Translations under genes and position numbers: made by a program
The notes under the pieces: generated by a model
What the model was told of the DNA's origin: nothing
The model's database searches: none
What the model saw: the letters and a program-made list of their open reading frames with translations, nothing else
NCBI RefSeq assembly: GCF_037152535.1
Contig: NZ_JBBCMA010000004.1
Location: forward strand, 186,001-250,000
Direction: 5' to 3'
Source of the DNA: Leclercia sp. AS011
GTDB taxonomy: Bacteria > Pseudomonadota > Gammaproteobacteria > Enterobacterales > Enterobacteriaceae
DNA: 64,000 nucleotides
Shown: positions 1-8,247 of the stretch, one piece after another
Layout of the letters: every line of letters begins with the position of its first letter
Position numbering within the stretch: the stretch's first letter is position 1

Positions 1-1
1 G

Positions 2-538
2 GGTGACGGCGTGCGTCCGCAGGCGCGGGATTACACCCCGCTGTATGACGCGGCCCGTCACGAGCTGGCGCTCGACTTCTTTATCCACGACGGTGGGGTG
101 GCAAGCAGCTGGGCCGTGGACGCAAAGCCGGGGGATACCCTCTCCATCGGCGGTCCGCGCGGGTCGCTGGTGGTGCCGGAAGATTACGCCTGGCAGCTCT
201 ACGTCTGCGATGAGTCGGGCATGCCCGCCCTGCGTCGTCGTCTGGAGGCCCTGCGCGCGCTGCCGGTGCGCCCGGAGGTTCACGCCGTGGTCACCGTTGC
301 CGATGCCGCCTGTCAGGACTATCTGGCGCACTTAAGCGAGTTCAACATCAGCTGGGTGGTGGGGCATAACGAGCAGGCGGTTGCGGATCGTCTGGCGACG
401 CTCAGCGTGCCGGCAGAGGATTACTTTATCTGGCTGACCGGGGAAGGGAAGGTGGTGAAAAACCTGAGTCGCCTGTTTGAAACCGACGCCATCGATCAGA
501 AGCTGGTGCGTGCCAGCGCTTACTGGCACGCCAAATAA
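2..538 (+). CDS. yqjH: Siderophore-interacting protein YqjH, NADPH-dependent ferric-chelate reductase (5' truncated by window edge)
   Basis: The reading frame is open from the first bases and ends with TAA, so this is the C-terminal two thirds (about 178 codons) of a protein that is usually near 250 residues. The visible part matches the YqjH/ViuB siderophore-interacting family: a flavin-binding RDYTPLY motif near the edge, then the FFIHDGGVAS segment and the C-terminal SIP domain with ITGEGKVVKNL-like residues (here WLTGEGKVVKNL). The family reduces ferric siderophores in the cytoplasm with FAD and NADPH to release iron. In E. coli yqjH lies directly beside ileX; here nearly 19 kb of accessory DNA separates them. 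The stop abuts the stop of the convergent gene. Identification is by recalled family sequence and is firm. Confidence 0.93.
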   Translation, partial: GDGVRPQARDYTPLYDAARHELALDFFIHDGGVASSWAVDAKPGDTLSIGGPRGSLVVPEDYAWQLYVCDESGMPALRRRLEALRALPVRPEVHAVVTVADAACQDYLAHLSEFNISWVVGHNEQAVADRLATLSVPAEDYFIWLTGEGKVVKNLSRLFETDAIDQKLVRASAYWHAK

Positions 539-1708
539 TCAGGCCACGTCGTCGAGCTGCGCTTCGCTGACCTGATGTTCCAGCGAGGTGCGCACCTCGT
601 GCAGGGCTCTCTCCTGCTGGGCAAAGTAAGTTTCCATATTGCTCAGCGAGGAGACCAGCAGCCAGGACTCCTCCTTTTCAAGCTCCGCCAGCTCGCTCAA
701 CAGGGTGTCGATCTGCTCCCGCACCTGGGCCATCTTTTTGCGGATACGCGTCAGGTCGTTCAGCCTGTCGCTGGCCATCATCGGCTCCAGCCCCTGATGC
801 AGACGGGCCACCAGGGAGCGGATCGCTTTCACGTCGCCACGCTGCTTCGCCTGGTTCAGCTGCACCATCATGGCGTTGGCCTCTTCCTTCAGATCGTCCG
901 CCACCAGATCCGGGTGACAGAGCTTGCTCGCCTGGCGCCAGAGTCGTTTTAACTCGTTCTGATCCTCTTCGGAGAGGTCCTTGCCCTTGCGCAGGCGGAT
1001 CTCCGCTTCATGCTGCTGCTCGCGGTATTTTTCGTACTCGTCGTTGGCCTCGTCCCGCGCCTGGCGGGCAGGCTCCTCTTCGCGGGTCAGGCCCGTTTCC
1101 AGCTCCTGGGCTTCGGCCAGCAGGTTGGCGATCAGGTTACTTTGCTGTTGCAACTGCTTACGCGCCGTGGCGGCCTGCACCGAGTCGGCGGGCAGATCGC
1201 GCCAGTGCTGAGTCAGGGTGGTCAGCACCTCCACCGCCTGGGCGACATACTGCTGACAGCGGCGATAGTCCGCTTCCCGACGGCGCGCCTCCGCCTGCTG
1301 ACGGCGCAGATTCAGCTCCGCCAGGGTTTTGCGCAGGGCAAGGATCTGGCTCATCAGCGGGCCGAGACGGGTGAGGTAGAGGTCGTTAAATTCGTCCAGC
1401 TGCTGAACGCGAGCGTTACGCCTGTCGATCAGATCGCGCAGACGCTCTTCCAGCGCCTTCAGCTCCAGCTTGCTGGCAGCCAGCTGTGGATCCCGCCACG
1501 TTGTGACGGCGCGCTGGCTCTGTAACCAACGGGCAATAGCCGCTATCGCCCCGGTATAGTTTTTCTGCTCAAGCGCCACGACGATCGCCTGCAGCTCATC
1601 GTCAAAGGCTTCGCTTTTTAACCGTGCCAGCTGGCTCTCGATGATGTCGTCATCTTCCAGCTCGATGGCATTTTTAATGATTTCCAGCCGTTTGATCGGT
1701 GTGCTCAT
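539..1708 (-). CDS. Coiled-coil protein with C-terminal J-domain-like segment
   Basis: This 389-residue protein has no signal peptide or membrane segment. Residues about 80-260 are rich in Glu, Arg, Gln and Leu and look like long coiled coils. Around residues 250-300 is a J-domain-like stretch (LKRLWRQASKLCHPDL) that keeps the HPD tripeptide DnaJ-type co-chaperones use to stimulate Hsp70, although the rest of a canonical J-domain is shortened. A second coiled coil follows. A role as a DnaK-recruiting adaptor is plausible but inferred. The gene is convergent with yqjH and divergent from the cellulose operon across a 508-bp AT-rich gap, so a link to cellulose production is possible but not shown. 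It could equally be an unrelated hypothetical gene of this hot spot. Confidence 0.75.
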   Translation of the reverse strand: MSTPIKRLEIIKNAIELEDDDIIESQLARLKSEAFDDELQAIVVALEQKNYTGAIAAIARWLQSQRAVTTWRDPQLAASKLELKALEERLRDLIDRRNARVQQLDEFNDLYLTRLGPLMSQILALRKTLAELNLRRQQAEARRREADYRRCQQYVAQAVEVLTTLTQHWRDLPADSVQAATARKQLQQQSNLIANLLAEAQELETGLTREEEPARQARDEANDEYEKYREQQHEAEIRLRKGKDLSEEDQNELKRLWRQASKLCHPDLVADDLKEEANAMMVQLNQAKQRGDVKAIRSLVARLHQGLEPMMASDRLNDLTRIRKKMAQVREQIDTLLSELAELEKEESWLLVSSLSNMETYFAQQERALHEVRTSLEHQVSEAQLDDVA

Positions 1709-2216
1709 GATGCTTTTCGCTTTTGCGCTTAAGTATTTGAGTTAAGGATAGTTGTCAGGAAAACAACAGGGAATAATACACATGTCTGATGAATGGCGCG
1801 ACGGGGGAGTGCGTTAATTTTGCGCCAGAGAGTGAAGTTGTCGCATAGTACTTTTTTAATACATATTACTTATAGTTACCTGTTGGCATTATATCTCCTG
1901 TGCTATATTGCCGCTGGATTAATATTTTATTTCATCAGCATTAAACAAAATTTAATCTTGATGTTAGAGGTTATCGAGGGCGGAAAGTGGAGAAATTACG
2001 CGATCTGTCGATAAGCTTGTACATAGTATTAGCTCTACGTAATATGCATTAGAACATTTGCTGTACGAATATGAGTAATCGTAAAGGGATGTTCGTTTTG
2101 AATGACGATTGTTAATCACCGTTCCCCTTTACATGTTTGTATTCCCACAACACTGTTGTCCCTGGCAAAGTCATGCAGGAAACAAAAATACTGACTTGTG
2201 AATCAAGAGTAATACC
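1709..2216. promoter_or_regulatory. Long AT-rich divergent intergenic region upstream of the cellulose operon
   Basis: This is 508 bp without a convincing gene between the divergent J-domain-like gene and bcsO. It is much richer in A and T than its neighbours. An 8-bp inverted repeat (GTAAAGGG at 2081-2088 and CCCTTTAC at 2125-2132) could form a hairpin with a 36-nt loop in a long 5' leader of bcsO. The region must hold promoters for both directions, but no single -10/-35 pair stands out enough to call. A small open frame here (1793-2014) is unsupported. Confidence 0.5.
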
Positions 2217-2834
2217 ATGAAAAATTATGATGATTTGCAGCGTTTCAAGGATAAAACGCGCACCGGTGACATCCATTTCAAGGATCTGTCGGCGCAAAAC
2301 AAACAGGCGTCGAACAGCGGCTGGGCGATTATCAATCAGCTGGCAGGTGTAGATAATGACGCAGCACTGGCGAAGGCCGGCAGCGTGGCGGTGCCCGTTC
2401 CGCAGTCCGTTAAACCCGGTGAACTGGATGCGGCTTTTGCCAGCCTGACGAAGACGCCCGTGGCGGAGCCTGCCGGTTCAGCCCCGTCTATCCTGCAGAG
2501 CTTAAGTGCTGACAGCGCAGAGAAAGCAGCGCAAGCGCAGCTTAACCCGGCGGCATCTTCTCTGTTCGATCAGCTGCGCCCTGAGGCCACCCCCCACGCG
2601 ACCGTGAAAGAGACGCCTGTCGCGGCGGCGCCTTCCGCATTCCAGGCCGCGCCCGCGCTCGCGCCGGTCGCTGCACCCGTACCCGCACCTGCTGAGGCAG
2701 TGGCCCCGCCAAAACCGGCGGAGCCGGTGCGCTTCGATCAGCTGTTTGCCACCAAAACGTCCGGGCGCGCCAGCCATCCGGTGAAAGATCTTCCGTTACA
2801 ACCGCTCCTGGAGAGAATCGCTTCATGCCGTTAG
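2217..2834 (+). CDS. bcsO: Cellulose biosynthesis accessory protein BcsO (proline/alanine-rich)
   Basis: This 205-residue protein starts with a polar conserved-looking head ([20 protein letters not shown]) and continues into a low-complexity Pro/Ala-rich middle (about residues 70-170) and a short tail that repeats an [13 protein letters not shown] motif. This layout matches the BcsO family of gamma-proteobacterial cellulose operons. BcsO, BcsH and BcsP are proline-rich partners of BcsD in intracellular scaffolds that organise cellulose synthase complexes. It is the first gene of the bcs block and its end overlaps the bcsQ start by 10 bp, which points to co-translation. There is no signal peptide, in line with a cytoplasmic scaffold. 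The name rests on composition, the N-terminal sequence and context, so it is a little less certain than the catalytic genes. Confidence 0.8.
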   Translation: MKNYDDLQRFKDKTRTGDIHFKDLSAQNKQASNSGWAIINQLAGVDNDAALAKAGSVAVPVPQSVKPGELDAAFASLTKTPVAEPAGSAPSILQSLSADSAEKAAQAQLNPAASSLFDQLRPEATPHATVKETPVAAAPSAFQAAPALAPVAAPVPAPAEAVAPPKPAEPVRFDQLFATKTSGRASHPVKDLPLQPLLERIASCR

Positions 2835-3631
2835 TGTGTATTTGCTCGCCAAAAGGCGGAGTAGGGAAAACCACGGTCACGGCCAACCTCGCTTATGCTC
2901 TGGCTCGTTCCGGCAATAAAGTTCTGGCCATTGACTTCGATGTACAGAACGCACTGCGCCTGCACTTTGGCGTGCCCTTGTCGGACGGACGCGGCTACGT
3001 TGCGCGGGCCAATGAGTCGGCAGACTGGAGCCAGTCGGTGTTGACCGCGGGCAACAATATGTTCGTTCTGCCCTATGGCGAAGTGACGGAAGAACAGCGC
3101 ATGGTGTTTGAGCATAACCTCACCAGCGACAGCAACTTCCTGGCGCGAGGCTTAAGCTCCCTGCTGAACTATCCGGGGCTGGTCATCCTGGCCGACTTCC
3201 CGCCAGGGCCGAACCCGGCGCTGAAGGCGATCTCGCCGCTGGCCGATCTGCATCTGGTGACGCTGCTGGCCGACACTGCGTCGCTGTCCCTGCTGCCCCA
3301 TATTGAAAACCACCGGCTGACCGGCGGCGCACCGCCAGATAACAAGGCCGGATACTATTTCCTGGTGAACCAGAGTGACAACCGCCGCCATATCAGCCGT
3401 GACGTCACTGCCTTCTTACAGCAACGCCTCGGTGACCGCCTGCTGGGCGTGATTAACCGGGATGAAAGCGTGCCTGAGGCCAATGCCTCACAGCAGTCGA
3501 TACTGGATTTCAACGCCACCTCGGCGGCTGCGTTCGATATCGAGCTGGTGAGTAAGCGTATCGCGGGTATTTTGGGGATCCAGGTCGGTGACGGGGCCGT
3601 GCACGCCAATCTGAGAACCTCCAGCTTCTGA
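2825..3631 (+). CDS. bcsQ: Cellulose biosynthesis protein BcsQ (MinD/ParA-like ATPase)
   Basis: The 268-residue protein opens with a deviant Walker A motif, KGGVGKTT at residues 10-17, typical of MinD/ParA/BcsQ ATPases, followed by [15 protein letters not shown] (Walker A' region) and the ILADFPPG Walker B-like segment. BcsQ is a cytoplasmic ATPase that helps place and stabilise the cellulose secretion complex, in E. coli at a pole. The ATG at 2825 is preceded by GGAGAG, and the gene overlaps bcsO by 10 bp and precedes bcsA by 20 bp. No bcsR, bcsE, bcsF or bcsG is present, so this is not the E. coli-type phosphoethanolamine cellulose operon. Full length and intact. Confidence 0.93.
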   Translation: MPLVCICSPKGGVGKTTVTANLAYALARSGNKVLAIDFDVQNALRLHFGVPLSDGRGYVARANESADWSQSVLTAGNNMFVLPYGEVTEEQRMVFEHNLTSDSNFLARGLSSLLNYPGLVILADFPPGPNPALKAISPLADLHLVTLLADTASLSLLPHIENHRLTGGAPPDNKAGYYFLVNQSDNRRHISRDVTAFLQQRLGDRLLGVINRDESVPEANASQQSILDFNATSAAAFDIELVSKRIAGILGIQVGDGAVHANLRTSSF

Positions 3632-3651
3632 CGACAATTTCAGGACGTCCT

Positions 3652-5772
3652 ATGAAAAAGGCGCTGTTTTATTTACTGCTATTGGTCTTAGCACCCATCG
3701 CCGTATTAATTATTATCACTCCAATGGACAGCCAGAAGCAGTATATCTTCGGCTTAATCAGTATTGGGGCATTGTTGTTGCTGGGCTTTAGCAAACATCA
3801 TCGTGTGTCGGTGATCATGATGATTGTGGCAGTGTTAATGTCCACACGATATATCTGGTTTCGTGCCACGCAGACGCTGCACTTTAATTCCGAAATAGAG
3901 GCCATACTCGGCATCGGGTTATTTCTTGCCGAACTCTATATCTGGATAACCATTATTTTAAGTTATCTGCAAAACCTGTTTCCGCTCCAGCGTAAGATCG
4001 TACCGCTGCCCGATGATATGGCGCTGTGGCCGACGGTGGATATCTATATCCCGTCGTACAACGAAAGTCTGGACGTGGTGCGCGATACGGTGCTGGCGGC
4101 GCAATGCCTGGATTACCCGGCCGACAAGCTCAAGATCTACCTGCTCGATGACGGCAAGCGTAGCGAGTTTGCGGTATTTGCCGCCAACGTCGGGGTAGGG
4201 TACATCACCCGTAACGACAACTCCCACGCCAAAGCGGGCAACCTCAACCACGCCATGAAGCTCACCAAAGGCGAGCTGATCTGCGTCTTTGACTGCGACC
4301 ACGTGGCGACGCGTATCTTCCTGCAGGCAACCGTCGGGGCCTTCCTGCAAGACCCACGTCTGGCGCTGATGCAGACCCCACACTACTTCTACTCGCCGGA
4401 TCCGTTCGAGCGTAACCTCTCCGCGGGCCGCGATATTCCCAACGAAGGCCAGCTGTTCTACGGGCAGATCCAGCGCGGGAACGATAACTGGAATGCCACC
4501 TTCTTCTGCGGCTCCTGCGCGGTGATCCGTCGCAGCGCGTTAGAGGAGATCGGCGGCTTTGCGGTTGAGACTGTGACCGAAGATGCCCATACCGCGCTGA
4601 AGATGCAGCGTCTGGGCTGGAAGTCGGCCTATCTTAATATTCCGCTGGCGGCAGGGCTGGCGACCGAGCGTCTGGTGGTGCACGTCATTCAGCGTACCCG
4701 CTGGGCGCGCGGCATGACCCAGATTTTGCGGGTCGATAACCCGCTGCTGGGCCGCGGCCTGAAGTGGCAGCAGCGTCTTTGTTACCTCAACGCCATGCTG
4801 TCGTTCCAGTTTGCGCTGCCGCGCGTGGCGTTCCTGACCGCGCCGCTGGCGTACCTGCTGTTTAACCTGAACATTATTCACTCCTCGGCGAGCCTGATTT
4901 TCGCCTACATGCTGCCGCACCTGTTCCTCTGTATCTATGTGAACTCGCGGGTCAACGGGCGTTTCCGCTACAGCTTCTGGGGGGAGATCTACGACCTGGT
5001 GCTGGCCTTCCATCTGGTGCTGCCGACGGTGATCACCCTGATCTTCCCGAAACGCGGCAAGTTCAACGTGACCGATAAAGGCGCGCTGCTGGACGTGGGC
5101 TATTTCGATTTCAGCATTGTGCGCCCACACCTGATCATCGCCGTGCTGCTGGCGGCAGGGGTGGTGGCCGGGATTACGCGCGCCGTCGCCCACGACTACT
5201 TTAACGTGGATCCGATGGTTATCGCTCTTAACGTCGGCTGGGGCCTCTACAGCCTGATCTTCCTGCTGGCCGCCATTGCCGTGGCCCGTGAGACCCGTCA
5301 GACGCGTAAAACTATCCGTATTGATGCCAACGTGCCGGTGGTGATCCACTACGCCAGCGGCATCTCCTCGCGCAGCCATACCCTGGATCTCTCCATGGGC
5401 GGCTGCCGTATTGCGGTGGTGGATGACCGCCACCTGACCGATGAAATCGAAGAGATCGAGCTGCAATTGCAGTCCGGTGCCATCAGCATTCCGGTGAGCG
5501 TGATTGCCCACGACGAACAGTACATTCGCCTGATGTTTGCCGAGATCCCGCTGGACCGCCGTCGCGAACTGGTGCGGGTGGTACTGGCCCGCGCCGATGC
5601 GTGGATCAACCCGCCAAAACCGCAGGACAACCCGTTCCGCTCGTTGTTTATCATCATTCGCAGCGTGTTCGATCTGTTCTGGCTGACCTGGAAAGACCGT
5701 CGTGAAAAGCGCCGTCATCGCCATGAGAACGCACGCCGCGGGAATAACGCCAACGAGGACACTGCTGTATGA
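3652..5772 (+). CDS. bcsA: Cellulose synthase catalytic subunit BcsA (UDP-forming)
   Basis: BcsA polymerises UDP-glucose into beta-1,4-glucan and translocates the chain across the inner membrane. All GT2 motifs are present: DD at 166-167, the DxD-like D214-C-D216, TED at 309-311 and QRTRW at 347-351. Hydrophobic segments flank the catalytic domain. A C-terminal PilZ domain carries R552xxxR556 and D579xSxxG584, so the enzyme should be activated by cyclic di-GMP. At 706 residues it lacks the long N-terminal extension of the 872-residue E. coli BcsA, as is usual for bcsD-containing operons. Its stop overlaps the bcsB start in ATGA. No diguanylate cyclase gene is nearby, so the activating nucleotide must come from elsewhere. 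Confidence 0.97.
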   Translation: MKKALFYLLLLVLAPIAVLIIITPMDSQKQYIFGLISIGALLLLGFSKHHRVSVIMMIVAVLMSTRYIWFRATQTLHFNSEIEAILGIGLFLAELYIWITIILSYLQNLFPLQRKIVPLPDDMALWPTVDIYIPSYNESLDVVRDTVLAAQCLDYPADKLKIYLLDDGKRSEFAVFAANVGVGYITRNDNSHAKAGNLNHAMKLTKGELICVFDCDHVATRIFLQATVGAFLQDPRLALMQTPHYFYSPDPFERNLSAGRDIPNEGQLFYGQIQRGNDNWNATFFCGSCAVIRRSALEEIGGFAVETVTEDAHTALKMQRLGWKSAYLNIPLAAGLATERLVVHVIQRTRWARGMTQILRVDNPLLGRGLKWQQRLCYLNAMLSFQFALPRVAFLTAPLAYLLFNLNIIHSSASLIFAYMLPHLFLCIYVNSRVNGRFRYSFWGEIYDLVLAFHLVLPTVITLIFPKRGKFNVTDKGALLDVGYFDFSIVRPHLIIAVLLAAGVVAGITRAVAHDYFNVDPMVIALNVGWGLYSLIFLLAAIAVARETRQTRKTIRIDANVPVVIHYASGISSRSHTLDLSMGGCRIAVVDDRHLTDEIEEIELQLQSGAISIPVSVIAHDEQYIRLMFAEIPLDRRRELVRVVLARADAWINPPKPQDNPFRSLFIIIRSVFDLFWLTWKDRREKRRHRHENARRGNNANEDTAV

Positions 5773-8234
5773 AAGGGATGACCCGTAAAGCGCTGCAGAT
5801 GGCGCTGATGTTTGGCGTGCTGGTGCAGCCGGTGACGGCGGAAGAGCCGACCACCGTGGAATCGCTGCTGCCGGTGGATCTCCCGCCGCCGGTAACAGAG
5901 ACGGCGCAGCCTGCGGCAGATGCGACGCCTGCTGCGGCCGAAACGGACCCGGCCACGTTGCCTGCCCCCGACACGCTGCCCGCTTTCCAGACTCCACCGG
6001 TCGCGGAGACGACCCCGGTGCCTGAGGCTGCGCCTGCCACACCAGCGCCCGATGCCGCGTCTGCGGCGCCGATGGGCATCACTCCTGGCATCACCAGCAG
6101 CATCACCGTTGCCCAGATGGGGCAGCCGAACGGCGTGGTGTTGAGCGGTGGTCAGCTGCAGGGCGGGATCGACTTTACTCTCTCTGCGGACCAGGTGATC
6201 ACCAACGCCCAGCTGGAGCTGAACCTCAAGGTCTCTCCGGCGATGGCCGCCCGCAACACCACCCTGCAGCTGATGCTCAACGGCCAGCCGCTGGGGACGG
6301 TGCCGCTGGGCTCCGCCGACAGCAATGTCTCGAGCTATCAGCTGGATATTCCGGCGGCGATGGTGGTGTCCCGCAACAACATCAGCTTCAAAATTAACGA
6401 CGGAGATGCGCTGCTGTGCCAGCGCGATCTGTCCGACAGCTACCAGGTCACCATCATGCCGAACACCCGGCTGGACCTGGAGGCGCAGCAGCTGAACATC
6501 AGCGCGGATCTCAGCCACTTCCCGCGCCCGTTCCTCGATGAAATGCAAATGACGCCGACCACGCTGACCTTCGCGTTCCCGGCCAAAACCCTGCCGGAGC
6601 AGGTGGGCGCTGCGGCGCTGATCGCCTCCTGGCTGGGGATCGAAGCGGACTATCGCGGCATCGCCTTTGATGCGCTGCATGACCAGCTGCCGGAGAAAAA
6701 CGGCATCCTGTTTGGTAAACCGGGCGAGTCCATCGGCGGCTTAACCCTGCCGGCCTCGAACGGGGCCACGCTGCAGGTGGTCGATAACCCGGGCAACCCG
6801 ATCTACAAGCTGCTGCTGGTGGTGGGAAATAACGAGCAGCAGCTGAAAAGCGCCGCGTGGCGTCTGACCCGCGGGCAGTTCAACGCCCAGACCACCAGCC
6901 TGCCGGTTGAAGCGCAGAACATCCCGGTCAGCAAACCTTATGATGCCCCGCGCTGGATCTCGACCGATCGCCCGGTGCTGCTGAGCGAGCTGATGCGTAA
7001 GGATCAGAGCCTGACGGTGACCGGCATCTGGCACGAGCCGCTGACCCTGGCCTTCCGCGCCGCGCCCGACCTGTTTATGTGGGATGGCGACACCATTCCG
7101 CTGAAAGTGGCCTACCGCTTCCCGTCCGAAAGCTGGATTGACGAGCAGCGTTCCTACCTGTCGATGACCTTCAACGGCGCGTTCCTGCGCAACCTGCCGG
7201 TCAACAAACAGGGGCTGCTCGAAAGCCTGTGGCATAAGCTCGGCGGCGATGCGCGTCAGGAGAATGTTGAGGTGCCGCTGGAGCCGTATCTGATTTATGG
7301 CGACAACCAGCTGCAACTCTATTTCAACATCCAGACCAAAGAGACCGCGCCGTGCAGCGTGCTGCTCAATAACAACATCAAGAGCCGTATCGACGAAGAC
7401 TCGAGTATCGATCTGAGCAAAACGCGCCACTTCACGCTGCTGCCGAACCTCTCGTATTTCGTCGGTGCCTCGTTCCCGTTCACCCGTCTGGCGGATTTCT
7501 CCCAGACGGTGCTGCTGCTGCCGGAGAACCCGAGCGAAAGCGAGATTAGCACCCTGCTGGATCTCTCTGCCCGTTCCGGTAACGCCACCGGCACCGCGCT
7601 GAACAACAACCGGGTGATGTTTGGCCTGCCGTCCGGCGGAGCGAACCTGCTGCGCCTGAGCAACAGCGACGTGCTGGCGGTCTCCTCGTTGAATCAAACC
7701 GCCTTTAACCGCGCCCTGCTGGCGCAGTCGCCGTTTGTCAGCAACGAGCACAGCTTTGGCGTGCGCCAGCCCAAAATGTGGGAAAAAGCGCAGCGTCTGC
7801 TGGAGGGGGACTGGAACGCGTCGGGCGTGGATGCCGACCGCTACTTCTCGTCTAACGAATCCTGGCGCGGCTTTGTCAGCTTCCGCTCCCAGTGGAACCC
7901 GGAGCGTCTGGTGGTGATGGCGATCGGCAGTGACGACGCCCAGCTGGCGCGTCTGCATACCGACCTCAACTCCGCCCGTATAAACGCCGGCATCCGCGGC
8001 GATACCGCGATCATCACCGATGAGAACGGCGTGCGCAGCTTCCGCGTCGGCCCGCAGTTCCCGAGCGGCCAGATGCCCTGGTACATGATGGTGGTGTGGT
8101 ATGCCACGCAGCACTCCGCCATGCTGGCGATTTTTGGACTGCTGTTCGCGTCGATTATTGGCCTGAGCCTCTACTCGTTACTGAAAAAACGCGCGCACAA
8201 ACGTCTTAACCCACAGGATTCAGATCGTGAGTAA
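5769..8234 (+). CDS. bcsB: Cellulose synthase periplasmic subunit BcsB
   Basis: BcsB is the periplasmic partner of BcsA that guides the nascent glucan and is anchored in the inner membrane by a C-terminal helix. The 821-residue product has an N-terminal signal peptide (cleavage likely after VTA, near residue 24). A Pro/Ala-rich linker runs to about residue 110 and is longer than in E. coli. The carbohydrate-binding and flavodoxin-like repeats follow. A transmembrane helix near residues 780-800 (HSAMLAIFGLLFASIIGLSL) precedes a basic cytoplasmic tail. The start overlaps the bcsA stop by 4 bp (ATGA), which signals translational coupling. Family and length agree well. Confidence 0.95.
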   Translation: MKGMTRKALQMALMFGVLVQPVTAEEPTTVESLLPVDLPPPVTETAQPAADATPAAAETDPATLPAPDTLPAFQTPPVAETTPVPEAAPATPAPDAASAAPMGITPGITSSITVAQMGQPNGVVLSGGQLQGGIDFTLSADQVITNAQLELNLKVSPAMAARNTTLQLMLNGQPLGTVPLGSADSNVSSYQLDIPAAMVVSRNNISFKINDGDALLCQRDLSDSYQVTIMPNTRLDLEAQQLNISADLSHFPRPFLDEMQMTPTTLTFAFPAKTLPEQVGAAALIASWLGIEADYRGIAFDALHDQLPEKNGILFGKPGESIGGLTLPASNGATLQVVDNPGNPIYKLLLVVGNNEQQLKSAAWRLTRGQFNAQTTSLPVEAQNIPVSKPYDAPRWISTDRPVLLSELMRKDQSLTVTGIWHEPLTLAFRAAPDLFMWDGDTIPLKVAYRFPSESWIDEQRSYLSMTFNGAFLRNLPVNKQGLLESLWHKLGGDARQENVEVPLEPYLIYGDNQLQLYFNIQTKETAPCSVLLNNNIKSRIDEDSSIDLSKTRHFTLLPNLSYFVGASFPFTRLADFSQTVLLLPENPSESEISTLLDLSARSGNATGTALNNNRVMFGLPSGGANLLRLSNSDVLAVSSLNQTAFNRALLAQSPFVSNEHSFGVRQPKMWEKAQRLLEGDWNASGVDADRYFSSNESWRGFVSFRSQWNPERLVVMAIGSDDAQLARLHTDLNSARINAGIRGDTAIITDENGVRSFRVGPQFPSGQMPWYMMVVWYATQHSAMLAIFGLLFASIIGLSLYSLLKKRAHKRLNPQDSDRE

Positions 8235-8247
8235 GGGTGGTAACACT

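Noticed and set aside
1793..2014. 73-residue hydrophobic open frame upstream of bcsO
   Set aside because: No ribosome site, AT-rich composition that favours chance hydrophobic codons, and a location in a regulatory gap.
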